Of a stretch of DNA of 64,000 nt, positions 12,460 to 26,266 are shown one piece after another; the first letter of the stretch is position 1, and each line of letters opens with the position of its first letter. Under the pieces are notes generated by a model. It was not told where the DNA came from. It saw only the letters and a program-made list of their open reading frames with translations, and searched no databases. The DNA lies in the NCBI RefSeq assembly GCF_044360475.1, contig NZ_CP043494.1, forward strand, positions 12,586,001 through 12,650,000, in the 5' to 3' direction. This stretch comes from Archangium minus (lineage in GTDB: Bacteria; Myxococcota; Myxococcia; Myxococcales; Myxococcaceae). The translations under genes and the position numbers were made by a program.

Positions 12460-13823
12460 GCCGCACCTCCGTCCTCGTCGGCGGCATGGGCGGGAGGACG
12501 GCCCACGGCCTTGTCCAGCAGGGCGCGCGGCGGGTCGAAGGCCGGGTGGCTGGGGACAGTCTCCTCCAGGTGAGGGCGGCGCCAGGGTCGCTCGCGCCGG
12601 GAATTGCGCACCGGGTCCACCGGGTGCAAGGCAATGCGCTGGCCCTCGTGCTCCACCCAGGGCGCCTCCTGCGCGTCCACCAGGCAGCGGCAGAGCGTCA
12701 CCACGCGGCCCACCAGGTGGCCGGCGTCCATTTCATAATCCTCGCCCCCGAGGCTCACGGTGGTGTCACGGCGCACGCGGCGGCGAATGCGCAGGGTGAG
12801 GGCCTCGCGCAATCGCTGCTCGTCGAAGCCGTCGGGCGTGGGCGTATGGCGTTGGAAGACAGTCAGGGGCGAGCGCCCCAGCAGCGAGGAGTGGGGAGCG
12901 CGGTGGTAGTGCTCGTCGAGGAAGGCCCACAAGCGCACATTCACGTCGTGGAGGCTGGAGAGGCTGCCCAGGAAGTCCAGGCAGCCCTCGCGCAGCGTGC
13001 GCCAGAAACGCTCCATCTTGCCGCGGGCCTGCGGGTCGTAGGGGCGTGCGTGCAACAGGGTGGTGCCCAGACGGGCGCAGGCGGTGGCCAGGGTATCGCC
13101 GCGGTAGGTACTGCCATTGTCGAGGTAGAGGGCGTCGGGTTTTCCGTGGCGGCGCAGCGCGCGCACCAGCAAGCCCAGCATGTCCACCTCGCGCTCGGAG
13201 TGGTGGGCCTCCAGGGCCACCACGTAACGGCTGGCGTCGTCCAGCAGGGCGTGGAGACGAAGAGGGAGTGTCTTGCCCTCCAGCGTGAGGGAGGGGCCGT
13301 GGCACACGTCGCCATGCCACAGGGCCATGGGAGCCTCGGCTTGCCAGCGCAGGCGGGTATGGCTGGAAGAGGAGTCGCGCAGGGCCTGGCGGGTATGCCC
13401 GGCCTCGCGCAGCAGCCGGCGCACGGTGGCCGCCGACACCGCGCCCGTCTCCAGTCGTCCGTCCGCCTCCAGGGTGCGCAGCATGAGGGGCACCGAGGCC
13501 GAGGGGTGCTCCTTGCGGATGTCCAGCAGCAACTGACGCTGCTCGGGGGTGAGGGCCAGGGCGCGGCCCTTGTCGCCGCGCGCGGTGGGCAAAAGCCCTG
13601 GCAGGCCCTGGCGCTTGTAGGCGTAGTACCAGCGCTCCAGGGTAGGCACCGAGAAGCTGCGCGTGGCCTAGGCGCCAGGGGAGCGGAAGCGCTGCTGGCT
13701 GAGGGACAGCAGCGCCGCGCGCAACTGCCCCTTCTCCAATTGTGCCTGGGTGAGGGCGCCCAGCACTCCGTGGCGGAACACCGCCACCGCTTCGGCGTGG
13801 GACTTGGGGGTGAGGCCTTCCAT
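12456..13823 (-). pseudogene. DDE (rve-type) transposase with an internal amber stop
   Basis: The full frame from ATG 13823 (GGGAG upstream) gives 51 residues, beginning MEGLTPKSHAEAVAVF, then a TAG at 13668-13670. The same frame then continues for about 403 residues. The later part has helix-turn-helix helices (VPTLERWYYAYKRQGL) and an integrase core with Asp in WHGDVCHGPSL, Asp in ALYLDNGSTYRGD and Glu in QARGKMERFWRTL, the DDE triad. A C-terminal Mu-type beta domain follows. Restart at GTG 13649 would yield a protein lacking the first helices. Either the element is inactive, the stop is a recent mutation, or reading continues through it. Confidence 0.8.
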
Positions 13824-13972
13824 ACGTGGGTTTCTCCCGCGCCCGCCAGTCGCCGGCCCCAAGTGGCCACACGCCGCGGGCGCACTCCCACCGTGCCCGC
13901 CGCCAGCCGGCGCGGGGAGGCAACCTCTCGGGTGGGGGCTGCCTGGGGCCTTTGCCCCACCCCGCCACCCCC

Positions 13973-14599
13973 TCACGCTGCGTGCACGGCTCCTCGGAAA
14001 GCCTGCACCGCCAGGGGCGGCGAGGGCGCGCTCGGCGGTGCATGGCCCGCCACCGTGCTGGCCACGTGCGCCGCCGCCCGGCGCGCTTCCCACCCGGCTG
14101 GCCAGGGACGCACCCGTGACAGCAGCCTGCGCTCCTCCACCGCCTCCACCCACTCAAGCGGCGTGCGCCAGCGCCGGGCCGAAGTGGCTCCCACGTGCAC
14201 CCAGGGGCTGACGCGCTCACGCACCGCTGCCAGCCCAAGCCCCACCACGCCCCACAACGCCAAGGCCCACACTATCGCCGCCAGCGAGTACAGCCGCCGC
14301 GTCCACACCTCCCACGGCGCCACCGTGCACGTGGCCCCGCACTCCTGGCAGCGGTAGCGCCGCACCTGCACCTCCACCTGCCTGGGCGTACCTCCCGGCT
14401 CCTCGGGCCCCAGCACCTGCCGGCTTCTCTTGCCGTGCCCCTGCAGCACCACCCTGCCTCCCACCGGCCGGCTCGCCGCGCCGCACCCGGGGCACCTCCC
14501 AGGCCTCACCGCCTCCACGTCCGGTGGCCCCTGCTTCCAGGTCTTGACTGACAGCGCGACTCGGATGATTCCTTGGCTGCTCCGCTTCTCTTTCTCCAC
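13973..14599 (-). CDS. Zinc-ribbon transposon accessory protein (DUF6431-like)
   Basis: 208 residues. A CPGC...CQEC zinc ribbon spans roughly residues 36-89. The pattern PGRCPGCGAASRPVGG followed by HGKRSRQVLGP and YRCQECG resembles DUF6431/transposase zinc-binding proteins that recognise DNA. The C-terminal half has a hydrophobic helix (LYSLAAIVWALALWGVVGLG) and a low-complexity Ala/Pro tail that may be out-of-frame decay. It is first in the transposon operon, 150 bp before the transposase. Family name is tentative. Confidence 0.55.
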   Translation of the reverse strand: MEKEKRSSQGIIRVALSVKTWKQGPPDVEAVRPGRCPGCGAASRPVGGRVVLQGHGKRSRQVLGPEEPGGTPRQVEVQVRRYRCQECGATCTVAPWEVWTRRLYSLAAIVWALALWGVVGLGLAAVRERVSPWVHVGATSARRWRTPLEWVEAVEERRLLSRVRPWPAGWEARRAAAHVASTVAGHAPPSAPSPPLAVQAFRGAVHAA

Positions 14600-14681
14600 T
14601 GTCTGCGCGGAGCCCTGGCCCGTGCCGTGCTGCTACACGGTCACGGGCCTCTTTTTCTCCGCGCCCAGGCAGGGCCTCGGA

Positions 14682-14856
14682 GCGGCATTCCCTGCCGCGC
14701 GGGCCCCGCCCTCCTGGGGCTCGCGCACTACCTCACCCGTCATGACTTGACCCGAACCTCCTGGGTGATGGGCCACTCCACGCCCCTACGCCTTCTCCCA
14801 TCATCCAGTCGGTCCGTTTCCGGGCCGATCTCCCCCATCCAAGCTGCGCGGTAACA
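14682..14856 (-). repeat. Transposon right-end segment, repeated at 17176-17350
   Basis: 175 bp, carrying the right terminal repeat, the inner repeat and probably the operon promoter. A copy with about a dozen base changes forms a solo end at 17176-17350. Confidence 0.8.
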
Positions 14857-15017
14857 CGTGGCAGTGGACGCGAAGGCTGCGGGCGCAGCGCCGTCTACTC
14901 CTCTTGTTCGAGTCTGTTGAGAGAGCGCTAAGTAGGTGACCAAAAGTCCCCGACATAATAGCGGAGGGCCTACGCTGAGCCGATGCGCAAGGCACTGGCT
15001 GCGTGCACCGGGCGATC

Positions 15018-15140
15018 TCGAGCACCAATTCCGGGCCAAGGTGAGCACCCGTTCCGGAGCAAGGTGAGCACCGATTCCGGGGATGCCGAGCGGGCATTCC
15101 GGGCAAGGTGAGCACCTGTTCCGGGCATACCGAGCACCTC
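15018..15140 (+). repeat. Left-end repeats of the IS21-type element
   Basis: Imperfect repeats of about 24-26 bp built on GAGCACC(n3)TTCCGG: starts near 15018, 15042, 15067 and 15110, with degenerate units between (CCGAGCGGGCATTCCGGG and CCGAGCACC). Multiple end repeats serving as transposase binding sites are characteristic of IS21-family termini. They lie about 100 bp before istA. Confidence 0.6.
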
Positions 15141-15237
15141 CTTGACGGGGGCGCGAGGGACTGCTGAGGAGCCGGGCGGAGCGTCAACGGTGCTGGGCAG
15201 CAACGGGCCTCTCCGGCCTCCCTTTCAGGAGGTGGAG

Positions 15238-16771
15238 ATGGCGGCAGAGAGGCTGTCCATGCGCAAGCTGCGAGAGTTGTTCCGGTTGAGGTTCGAGGCC
15301 AGGTTGTCGACGCGGGCGATAGCGGCGAGCCTGAATGTCGGCAACGGCACGGTGTGCGACTACTTGGGGCGAGCACGGGTAGCGAAGCTGCCGTGGCCGC
15401 TACCGCCGGAGTTGGATGACGACGCGGCGCTCACAGCGCTGCTGTTCCCCGGTGACAGCAAGGCCGCGGCGGAGCGACCGGAGCCGGACTGGGCGCACAT
15501 CCACGCGGAGCTCAAGAAGAAGGGAGTGACGAAGCAGTTGCTGTGGCAGGAGTACCTGGAGACGCACCCGGGCGGGTACCAGTACAGCCGCTTCTGCGAG
15601 CGCTACGGCCGGTGGCTGCAAGGCGCGAGCGTCACCATGAGGCAGGAGCACCGTACTGGGGAGAAAAGCTTCGTGGACTTCAGCGGTGACGGGGTGCAGG
15701 TGGTGGACGCCGTCACGGGAGAGGTGCGCGTGGCGAAGCTCTTCGTGGCGGTGCTGGGGGCCAGCAATCTCACGTACGCGGAGCCCGTCTTCAACGAGGA
15801 CATGGCCACGTGGGTGGGCTGCCACGTGCGCGCGTTCGCGTACTTCGGCGGTGTGACGGAGTTGGTGGTGCCGGACAACCTCAAGGCGGGAGTCACGCGA
15901 GCGCACCGCTACGAGCCGGACACCCATCCGACGTACGCGGACCTGGCGCGACACTACGGCTTCGCGATTCTTCCGGCGCGCCCGCGGCGGCCGAGGGACA
16001 AGGCGAAGGTAGAAGTGGGCGTGCTGTTGGCCGAGCGGTGGATTCTGGCGGAACTGCGCCACCACCACTACACCTCGCTCTCCAAGGTGAGCGAGGCGGT
16101 GAAGCCGCTGCTGGAGAAGCTCAACGACAGGCCCATGCGAAAGCTGGGCAAGTCGCGGCGGGAGCTCTTCGAGGAGGTGGAGAGAGCCGCTGCCGAGCCG
16201 CCCGTACGAGCTGGCCTTCTGGAAGAAGGCGCGCGTCAACATCGACTACCACGTGGAGCTGGAGGGACACTGGTACAGCATGCCCTACGGGCTGGTAGGC
16301 GAGGAGGTGGAGCTGCGTCACACGGAAGCGTGCGTCGAAGTCTTCCTCGCGGGCCGGCGTGTCGCCAGCCACGTGCGCAGTCAGCAGCGCGGACGCTTCA
16401 CCACGCAGGCTGGGCACATGCCGGCCTCGCACCGGCAGCACGCCGAGTGGACGCCCTCTCGCGTGGTGCAGTGGGCGCAGAGCGTGGGGCCCACGTGCGC
16501 GCAACTGGTGGAGGAGCTGATGCAGCGTCGGCCCCACCCGCAGCAGGGTTTCCGCTCGGCGCTGGGCATCATCCGTCTGGCTGACAAGGAGAAGTACGGC
16601 CCGCAGCGCGTGGAGAAGGCGTGTGCACGGGCGCTGCGTCACCGCGCCATCAGCTACAAGTCCGTGGCCGCCATCCTCCAGCACCGCCTCGAGGACGCCG
16701 ACGAGGCGCGCGAGGTGAAAGGCCCGTTGCCCGAGCACCAGAACGTGCGCGGGGCCGACTACTACCACTGA
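15238..16771 (+). pseudogene. istA: IS21-type transposase IstA, frameshifted
   Basis: Start ATG with a strong AGGAGGTGG site 5 bp before it. The first 320 residues read cleanly: HTH (SMRKLRELFRLRFEARLSTR), then the DDE core with FVDFSGDGVQVV, YFGGVTELVVPDNLKAG and KAKVEVGVLL. Near 16204 one extra G breaks the frame; removing it restores PPYELAFWKKARVNIDYHVE. The C-terminal domain then reads on to 16771. Typical IstA length is about 500 residues, so the gene was full length before the insertion. The element therefore cannot make intact transposase. Confidence 0.88.
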
Positions 16772-16908
16772 GAGACGTGCCCGCGCGGCTGTGCGCGGAC
16801 ACTGCTGGCCGGTGCCGGACACGGGTCTCACCCGCATCGGCGAGGGCCTGCGCGCGCCCTGACAACAGGGCGCGCTGCGGCCGACGAGAAGACCCAAGGA
16901 GAAGAGAA

Positions 16909-17175
16909 ATGCTGGTGGACCAGACGCTGGAGATGCTGAGCGCGATGAAGCTGCACGGCATGGCCAACTACCTGCGCGAGTGGATGGAGAAGGCCCCCGA
17001 CAAGGACGCGTCGGCGACGGACCTGGTGGGCCTGTTGGCGGACGCGGAATGGATGTATCGGGAGAACAAGAAGCTGAGCACGCGCTTGCAGCACGCGAAG
17101 CTGCGCCAGCAGGCGTGCCTGGAGGACGACGAAGGCGCAGGTGATGGAGCTGTCCACCTCGAAGTGGGTGGAGGG
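16909..17175 (+). pseudogene. istB: IS21 helper ATPase IstB, truncated
   Basis: Starts MLVDQTLEMLSAMKLHGMAN, the usual IstB N-terminus. About 75 residues on, the frame slips, but the next IstB motif AQVMELSTSKWVE is still readable in another frame. Then the sequence joins the internal edge of a transposon right end at 17176. Walker A and the rest of the ATPase domain are missing. The remainder was probably lost by deletion after a second transposon copy landed here. Confidence 0.8.
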
Positions 17176-17350
17176 GCGGCACTCCCTGCCGCGCGGGCCC
17201 CGCCCTCCTCGGGCTTGCGCACTACCTCACCCGTCATGGCTTGACCCGAACCTGTTGGGTGATGGGCCACTCCACGCCCCTACGGCTCCTCCCATCATCC
17301 AGTCGGTCCTTTTCCGGGCCGATCTCTCCCATCTACGCTGCGCGGTAACA
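17176..17350 (-). mobile_element. Solo right end of a second transposon copy
   Basis: 175 bp matching 14682-14856, ending in the same TGCGCGGTAACA-type terminus at 17350. No left end or genes accompany it. It abuts truncated istB, so it is the remnant of an insertion followed by deletion. Confidence 0.75.
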
Positions 17351-17529
17351 TCTATGAGGACGTACCGGCACGTCTGAAGCACCAGGTACACATGAAACGC
17401 TCGCGTGTGCGTGCGACGAGGGCATTGTGACGACGCCCGGGTCCGTGCGCCTGTGCGACAAGAGCCAAAGTACGAGCATTGCTGGCGCACCTGGTAGCCG
17501 CTGCACAGTCTGGCCAGGGCCCTCAACCC

Positions 17530-17740
17530 GAGCCGCAGCGGGCAGACGCTTCAAGGCGCTCCCCGTCCCCGTTGCGTCCAAGGCCCAAGAGTCCATGGAC
17601 GCTATCCGCGAATCATACCGGGTGGAGCACGAAGCGCTGGCCGTAGGCCTTGTCCGCACGAGCGCGCATCAAGTCTGGCGCCAGAAGAAGATCGGGTGCT
17701 GGAGCAATTCAACGCCTGGCTGACGAAACAGGTGCCATAG
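17530..17740 (+). pseudogene. Decayed IS66-type transposase C-terminal fragment
   Basis: Plus strand encodes GRRFKALPVPVASKAQESMD then AIRESYRVEHEALAVGLVRT and, after a one-base frame slip, DRVLEQFNAWLTKQVP followed by a stop. The order ARRKF.ALP...A...I.ELY.VE.EA...R..S...LE.F.AWL is that of the TnpC region after its third catalytic segment. Flanking bases from 17351 to 17972 show no other gene. Confidence 0.5.
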
Positions 17741-17988
17741 CAGCCTCCCGCCTGCCGCCTCTTCGCCGGCCAGGAATCAGTTGCAGCCCGTCGCCGGAAG
17801 TACCTGCGCCCGACCGATACATCCTGAGCTCGCCCTGCTCCGGCTCTCGATCTGATCACAACGGTTTCTCCGGTTGAGCCCGTCGCCGCGCCCCACCCGT
17901 TTCAAGCCCATCCCCTCACGTCGAAAGCCGGACGGACCCCTGGACGCCCAGCCCCACGAAGCCGAGACTTAGAGTAGCCCGCAAAGGC

Positions 17989-18032
17989 GAAGGCCCCGAG
18001 TCCACACATGGGTGTGAGGACTCGGGGCCTTC
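17989..18032 (-). terminator. Hairpin downstream of 5S rRNA, operon 2
   Basis: Same 15-bp stem as at 3129-3172, with one base change in the loop. Confidence 0.6.
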
Positions 18033-18040
18033 AAAAAAAA

Positions 18041-18156
<116 letters not shown>

Positions 18157-18327
18157 AAACATGTGACGCGTGCATACAAAGGGTAGTTTTCAATTTCCTG
18201 CTGACAGAAGCTGGTGCCTTCTTCCGAGCCCGGCGCCACTCGCTTTCGGAGCGCGCTCAGGGGCCTCGACCTTGGCCTCGAATCCCTTACTCCCCCGTTT
18301 CGGTGGAGCCTGTGAGAGATTGAGGTA

Positions 18328-21293
<2,966 letters not shown>

Positions 21294-21504
21294 ACCTTAA
21301 TCCCTCGCAAGCCCGCCTCCCGGCGGGATTTTCAAAACTCGAGACCAAGGTCCAGGCCCCAGCTCTTCGCTGCGGAACCCGGAAGAATGCATTGCTTGAG
21401 CTCACCGCTTCCAGCGCGCCTGGCCTCTCGGCTCAGACTCGCCTTCCGCCAGTGAGTCGAACTTCTCTCAGCAGAAATTGAATTCTACCCTTCGTATGCA
21501 CTTG

Positions 21505-21511
21505 TCAAAGA
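21505..21511 (-). promoter_or_regulatory. boxA-like site before 23S, operon 2
   Basis: Same TTCTTTGACAAG core as at 6646. Confidence 0.5.
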
Positions 21512-21537
21512 ACGCTCTGACTTGCGTCAGAAACTTG

Positions 21538-21610
21538 TGGAGCTGATCGGGATCGAACCGACGACATCTAGCTTGCAAAGCTAGCGCTCTCCCAGCTGAG
21601 CTACAGCCCC
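21538..21610 (-). tRNA. tRNA-Ala (anticodon TGC), operon 2
   Basis: 73 nt, identical to the copy at 6679-6751. Confidence 0.95.
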
Positions 21611-21689
21611 GGAAAATGCGTCGTGGTGTCTCACCTGCCTTCCCCTGCCGGCCGTCGTCGCCACTCTGCTTCCCCAGTGGGGAACGGAG

Positions 21690-21763
<74 letters not shown>

Positions 21764-21797
21764 AGTTGGTGAGTTACCCGTACAGCTACCTTCATTC

Positions 21798-21804
21798 TCA
21801 AAGA
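21798..21804 (-). promoter_or_regulatory. boxA-like site in 16S-tRNA spacer, operon 2
   Basis: Same GGTTCTTTGAGAATG context as at 6940. Confidence 0.45.
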
Positions 21805-21940
21805 ACCGAGCCACGACTGGCTCAGCCCCTCAAAACCAAACAGCAAGCCCTAGACGATTGCGAAACGTTGACCTGGTCGACCTCGGCAACTTTCGTTGCT
21901 GGTGCACCCTGTGGCGCCGAAGCGCTCACCGTGCACCCGG

Positions 21941-23485
<1,545 letters not shown>

Positions 23486-23650
23486 AAATTGAAGGTTTTG
23501 AACCGGCATCCGTCAGGGCCCGGCTAAGGGACACCCGACTTCGCTGTTCAGGGCACCTCGGAATCGACTCACGCCGACTCGCTGGAGGTGCCGTTTAGAA
23601 TTGACTGCGGTTTCCGCAATCGTCTTCTTCTTGGGCTTGCTATTTGGTTT

Positions 23651-23657
23651 TCAAAGA
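23651..23657 (-). promoter_or_regulatory. boxA-like site in rRNA leader, operon 2
   Basis: Same GCTCGGTCTTTGAAAACC context as at 8793. Confidence 0.5.
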
Positions 23658-23739
23658 CCGAGCCGCTTGTTGCCGCCGCGACTTTCTGCTACGCTGCTTT
23701 CACTTCTCAGCGGCACCCCATTCAACCTCGGGGCTGCCT

Positions 23740-23768
23740 TCTTTATTTCGAAGCGGCTTTTCTGTCAA
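23740..23768 (-). promoter_or_regulatory. Proximal rRNA promoter P1, operon 2
   Basis: TTGACA, 17-bp spacer, TAAAGA on the minus strand, identical to operon 1. Confidence 0.6.
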
Positions 23769-23860
23769 GCGGCCGTTGCCGCTCCGTTTCACCGCTTCGC
23801 CTCGTGAGGAGTCAACATCGCGCCGGAGCGCTTTGTTTCTTCTTTCGAGGAGGGGCGCGG

Positions 23861-24456
23861 AATCTACTTCGTTTCCGCGTCTCATGTCAACTCGCTTCGC
23901 CGACTCTCTCTTCCGCCTCGCTTCGACTGTGTCGCTTTCGCGACACCCGCCGCTTCGAGGGGAGGCGGCTTCTACCACCGCCGCGTGGGGAGTCAACTTC
24001 GCTCGCCGACTTTCTATTTCGTCTTTCACTGCTTCGGTCGGAGGCCTCCGTCGCCGTTGCGACTTTGCCTTCCCGTCCGAGGGGGCGCGGCTTCTATCGC
24101 CTCACCCCAAAGGAGTCAACCGCCTTCGCCGACTCTCTTTTGCTCCCCTCCGCTGTGCTTCGTCACCGCTGTGACGTCCGCTCAATTGAGGGGCGCGGCT
24201 TCTACCACCGCCGCGTTGAGAGTCAACTCTGTACCGCTGACTCTGTATTCCGTCTTTCCGCTCGCCCGGGTTCTCCGTCGCCGTTGCGACTTCGCCGGGT
24301 CGAGGGGAGGCGGCTTCTACCACCGCCGCGTTGAGAGTCAACTCCGTACCGCTGACTCTGTATTCCGTCTTTCCGCTCGCCCGGGTTCTTCGCCGCCGTT
24401 GCGACTTCGCCGGGTCGAGGGGGCGCGGCTTCTACCACCGCCGCGTTTGGAGTCAA
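23861..24456 (-). promoter_or_regulatory. Array of six tandem rRNA promoters, operon 2
   Basis: Minus-strand -35/-10 pairs at 23890-23861 (TTGACA/TAGATT, spacer 18), 23996-23969, 24119-24091, 24226-24199, 24341-24314 and 24456-24429 (each TTGACT/TAGAAG). The last three units are exactly 115 bp apart. The array has one unit more than operon 1, and its first -10 is TAGATT rather than TAGGTT, closer to consensus. Confidence 0.65.
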
Positions 24457-25333
24457 CCCCGCACTTCCGACTCCGTATTCCGTCTTTCCGAATGTCCGAG
24501 GAGCCCCACCGCCAGTACGGTTTCGCTCCTCTGAACTGAAGTGGCTCGAGCAACCCACCACTCCGCCCCTTGCTCTCTCGGGTGCGGCGCCGTTGCGCCA
24601 GCCGGTCGAGCGAAGGGAACCGGTACCTAACGCTTTGCTGCTGTCTCGTCAAACCCTCAAGCGTGATGGCTGATCCGAGGAGCAACGCAACATCGGGTCT
24701 CATTGGGGAGAACCCTCCGGGAAAATACTCTCCTTCCCGCGCAGACGATTTTCGCCTCCCCCACCTCTACTTCTTCGTTGGTCAATTGCCTGGTCTGTCT
24801 AGAGGTGAAACCGGGCTTACTCTATGTCAATTCACACGGCAGCCTTTGAGGCGTTCCCGATGCACCCAGCCGGTCAGCGGCGTACCAACCTCTATCCAAG
24901 AGCTCCGCTGCTGAGGCAACCAGGTGGTGAACAGCCCAGCGGCACTATGGATACCGACTCTCTAGAGGATGAAGCGTCTCAAGCTCTACTTCCCTTGCCA
25001 CTCACATTCGCCATGTGAGCACCGGCATCCGCCACCACGAAAACACCGCAGCTAGGAAGGCTGCCCCCACAACTCGCTCGGCCGACCTCTAAGCAAGATG
25101 GAAATCGCTCCCCAGTCAGGTTGAGGGTCAGAGTGAGCCCATTGCCAAAGCACCCCACACCCCTTCCATCAGCACCGCCACCGCAAGAGGCTCCCCTCCA
25201 CGGAGGCAGCACCTCGTCTCATCCCCAAACTCCTCACTCGAGCGCGAATCCCTGTGCGACGTGCAGGTGGCACTCCTGGAGACGGTTGGGCTCCGTAGGT
25301 TGGGTACTCCTCGCCGCCTGGCTACACGCGCTA
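24457..25333. other. Long stretch with no gene seen
   Basis: About 880 bp upstream of the second rRNA promoter array. Open frames are short, lack ribosome sites and have low-complexity products. No IS motif, tRNA or clear repeat was found; lower GC patches around 24640-24830 are unlike the coding DNA nearby. Confidence 0.5.
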
Positions 25334-25798
25334 TCAGCCCCATCCCGGCCCCTCCGAACTCGCCGAGTGCGCCTCGTCCATCCCCCGGAAATCGCCTCGC
25401 CGAACCCTCAGCGCGAGCCGCTCTGCTTCGATCTCTCCCCGCGTCCTGTACCTCAGCAGACGCAACACCCAGACCGGCGGACACCACCCCGTCAGCCCAT
25501 ACTGAAGCAGCAGACCCGCCACCACCCCCGGCACCAGCAGCCACTTCCGGTTCCCCGTCGCACCCAACGCCAGCCCAACCAGCGACCCCACCGCCGCGCT
25601 CACCTGCAACGAACGCTCGAGGTCCCACTCGCGCTCCAGTTCCTCCAGTCGCTGCTCCACCTCGTCCAACGGCCGGTCCGCGTACCGGGCGAGTCGCTCG
25701 CGCGTCTCCCTCAGGATTTCTTCGTTGGCCTTCTCCGGCCCGTGGCGGCGCACTCGATCGTGATGCGGTGCGAGGAGCTGCTCCAGCCTGGCATCCAT
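25334..25798 (-). CDS. DUF2892 membrane protein
   Basis: 154 residues from the ATG at 25798, which has GGGAGG seven bases upstream. The N-terminal 75 residues are charged helix (PEKANEEILRETRERLARYA). Two hydrophobic segments follow at about 78-95 (VSAAVGSLVGLALGA) and 100-118 (LLVPGVVAGLLLQYGL), then TGWCPPVWVLRLL. The ERSLQV start, two helices and GWCPP pattern fit the DUF2892/YgaP-type inner-membrane family. Homologues are often next to stress or sulfur genes; the role is unknown. Confidence 0.75.
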   Translation of the reverse strand: MDARLEQLLAPHHDRVRRHGPEKANEEILRETRERLARYADRPLDEVEQRLEELEREWDLERSLQVSAAVGSLVGLALGATGNRKWLLVPGVVAGLLLQYGLTGWCPPVWVLRLLRYRTRGEIEAERLALRVRRGDFRGMDEAHSASSEGPGWG

Positions 25799-25918
25799 GC
25801 CGAACCTCCCTGGGACGTACGCGTCCAACCGGAAGGTGGTGCCTCGGGCTCTCCATGACAAACGGGCCACGGGGACACACTCCCCGCAGCCCGTGTGCTG
25901 TCCCGACTCTCTCCGCCG

Positions 25919-26107
25919 CTACGGCTCCCGCCGCCCCTTCACCTCGTCATCCGCGTCCTTGATGACACGCTTCACGTCCTCGATCTTTCCCTTCACCTCT
26001 CCCTTGAGCGTGTCTTTCTTTCCCTCGGCCTCCAGCTCGCGGTCACCCGTGGCCGTGCCCACCGTCTCCTTCACCCGCCCCTTCAGCTTGTCCGTCCACT
26101 CACCCAT
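25919..26107 (-). CDS. CsbD-family general stress protein
   Basis: 62 residues with the CsbD signature: DKLKGRVKETVGTATGDREL followed by EAEGKKDTLKGEVKGKI. CsbD proteins are small, very hydrophilic, largely unstructured proteins induced in general stress responses; their molecular role is unclear. Start ATG follows an AGGAGGGAC ribosome site. It stands alone between the DUF2892 gene and the sugar dehydrogenase. Confidence 0.9.
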   Translation of the reverse strand: MGEWTDKLKGRVKETVGTATGDRELEAEGKKDTLKGEVKGKIEDVKRVIKDADDEVKGRREP

Positions 26108-26266
26108 GGTGTCCCTCCTTGGTATCCAATTGCCGACACCCAGAAGGTGGTACCGAAGAACAGGACGAGCACCCCTCGAGCGCTCGTCCGCATGAGTGCT
26201 CAGCAGCCATCACATGCCACCCCAGGCGACTTCCACTCTCGGGACCCGTCCCTAGCGTCGCCTCCC

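Larger units (their letters stand above)
11202..14856 (-). mobile_element. Transposon with TGTTACC ends, four-gene operon and 6-bp target duplication
   Basis: The left end starts TGTTACCGCGCA and the right end is its inverted complement TGCGCGGTAACA. Just inside each end is a second repeat: GGACCGGCTGGTTGATGGG at 11233 and, inverted, GGACCGACTGGATGATGGG ending at 14815. The flanks carry CGTGGC at 11196-11201 and again at 14857-14862, a perfect 6-bp target duplication. Inside, on the minus strand, lie a zinc-ribbon protein, a DDE transposase, an ExeA/TniB-like ATPase and a small protein. TGT-starting ends, a DDE transposase and an AAA ATPase are the plan of IS481/Tn552/Mu-related elements. Confidence 0.8.

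Noticed and set aside
12486..14357. Open frame of 623 codons on the plus strand
   Set aside because: Exact antisense shadow of the transposase and zinc-ribbon genes; no ribosome site, and the minus-strand products have clear motifs.
15018..15140. Possible short CRISPR-like or iteron array
   Set aside because: Irregular, degenerate and directly before istA; fits IS21 end repeats better.
25121..25858. Open frame of 245 codons on the plus strand
   Set aside because: Mostly antisense to the DUF2892 gene, low-complexity Pro/Arg product, no ribosome site.
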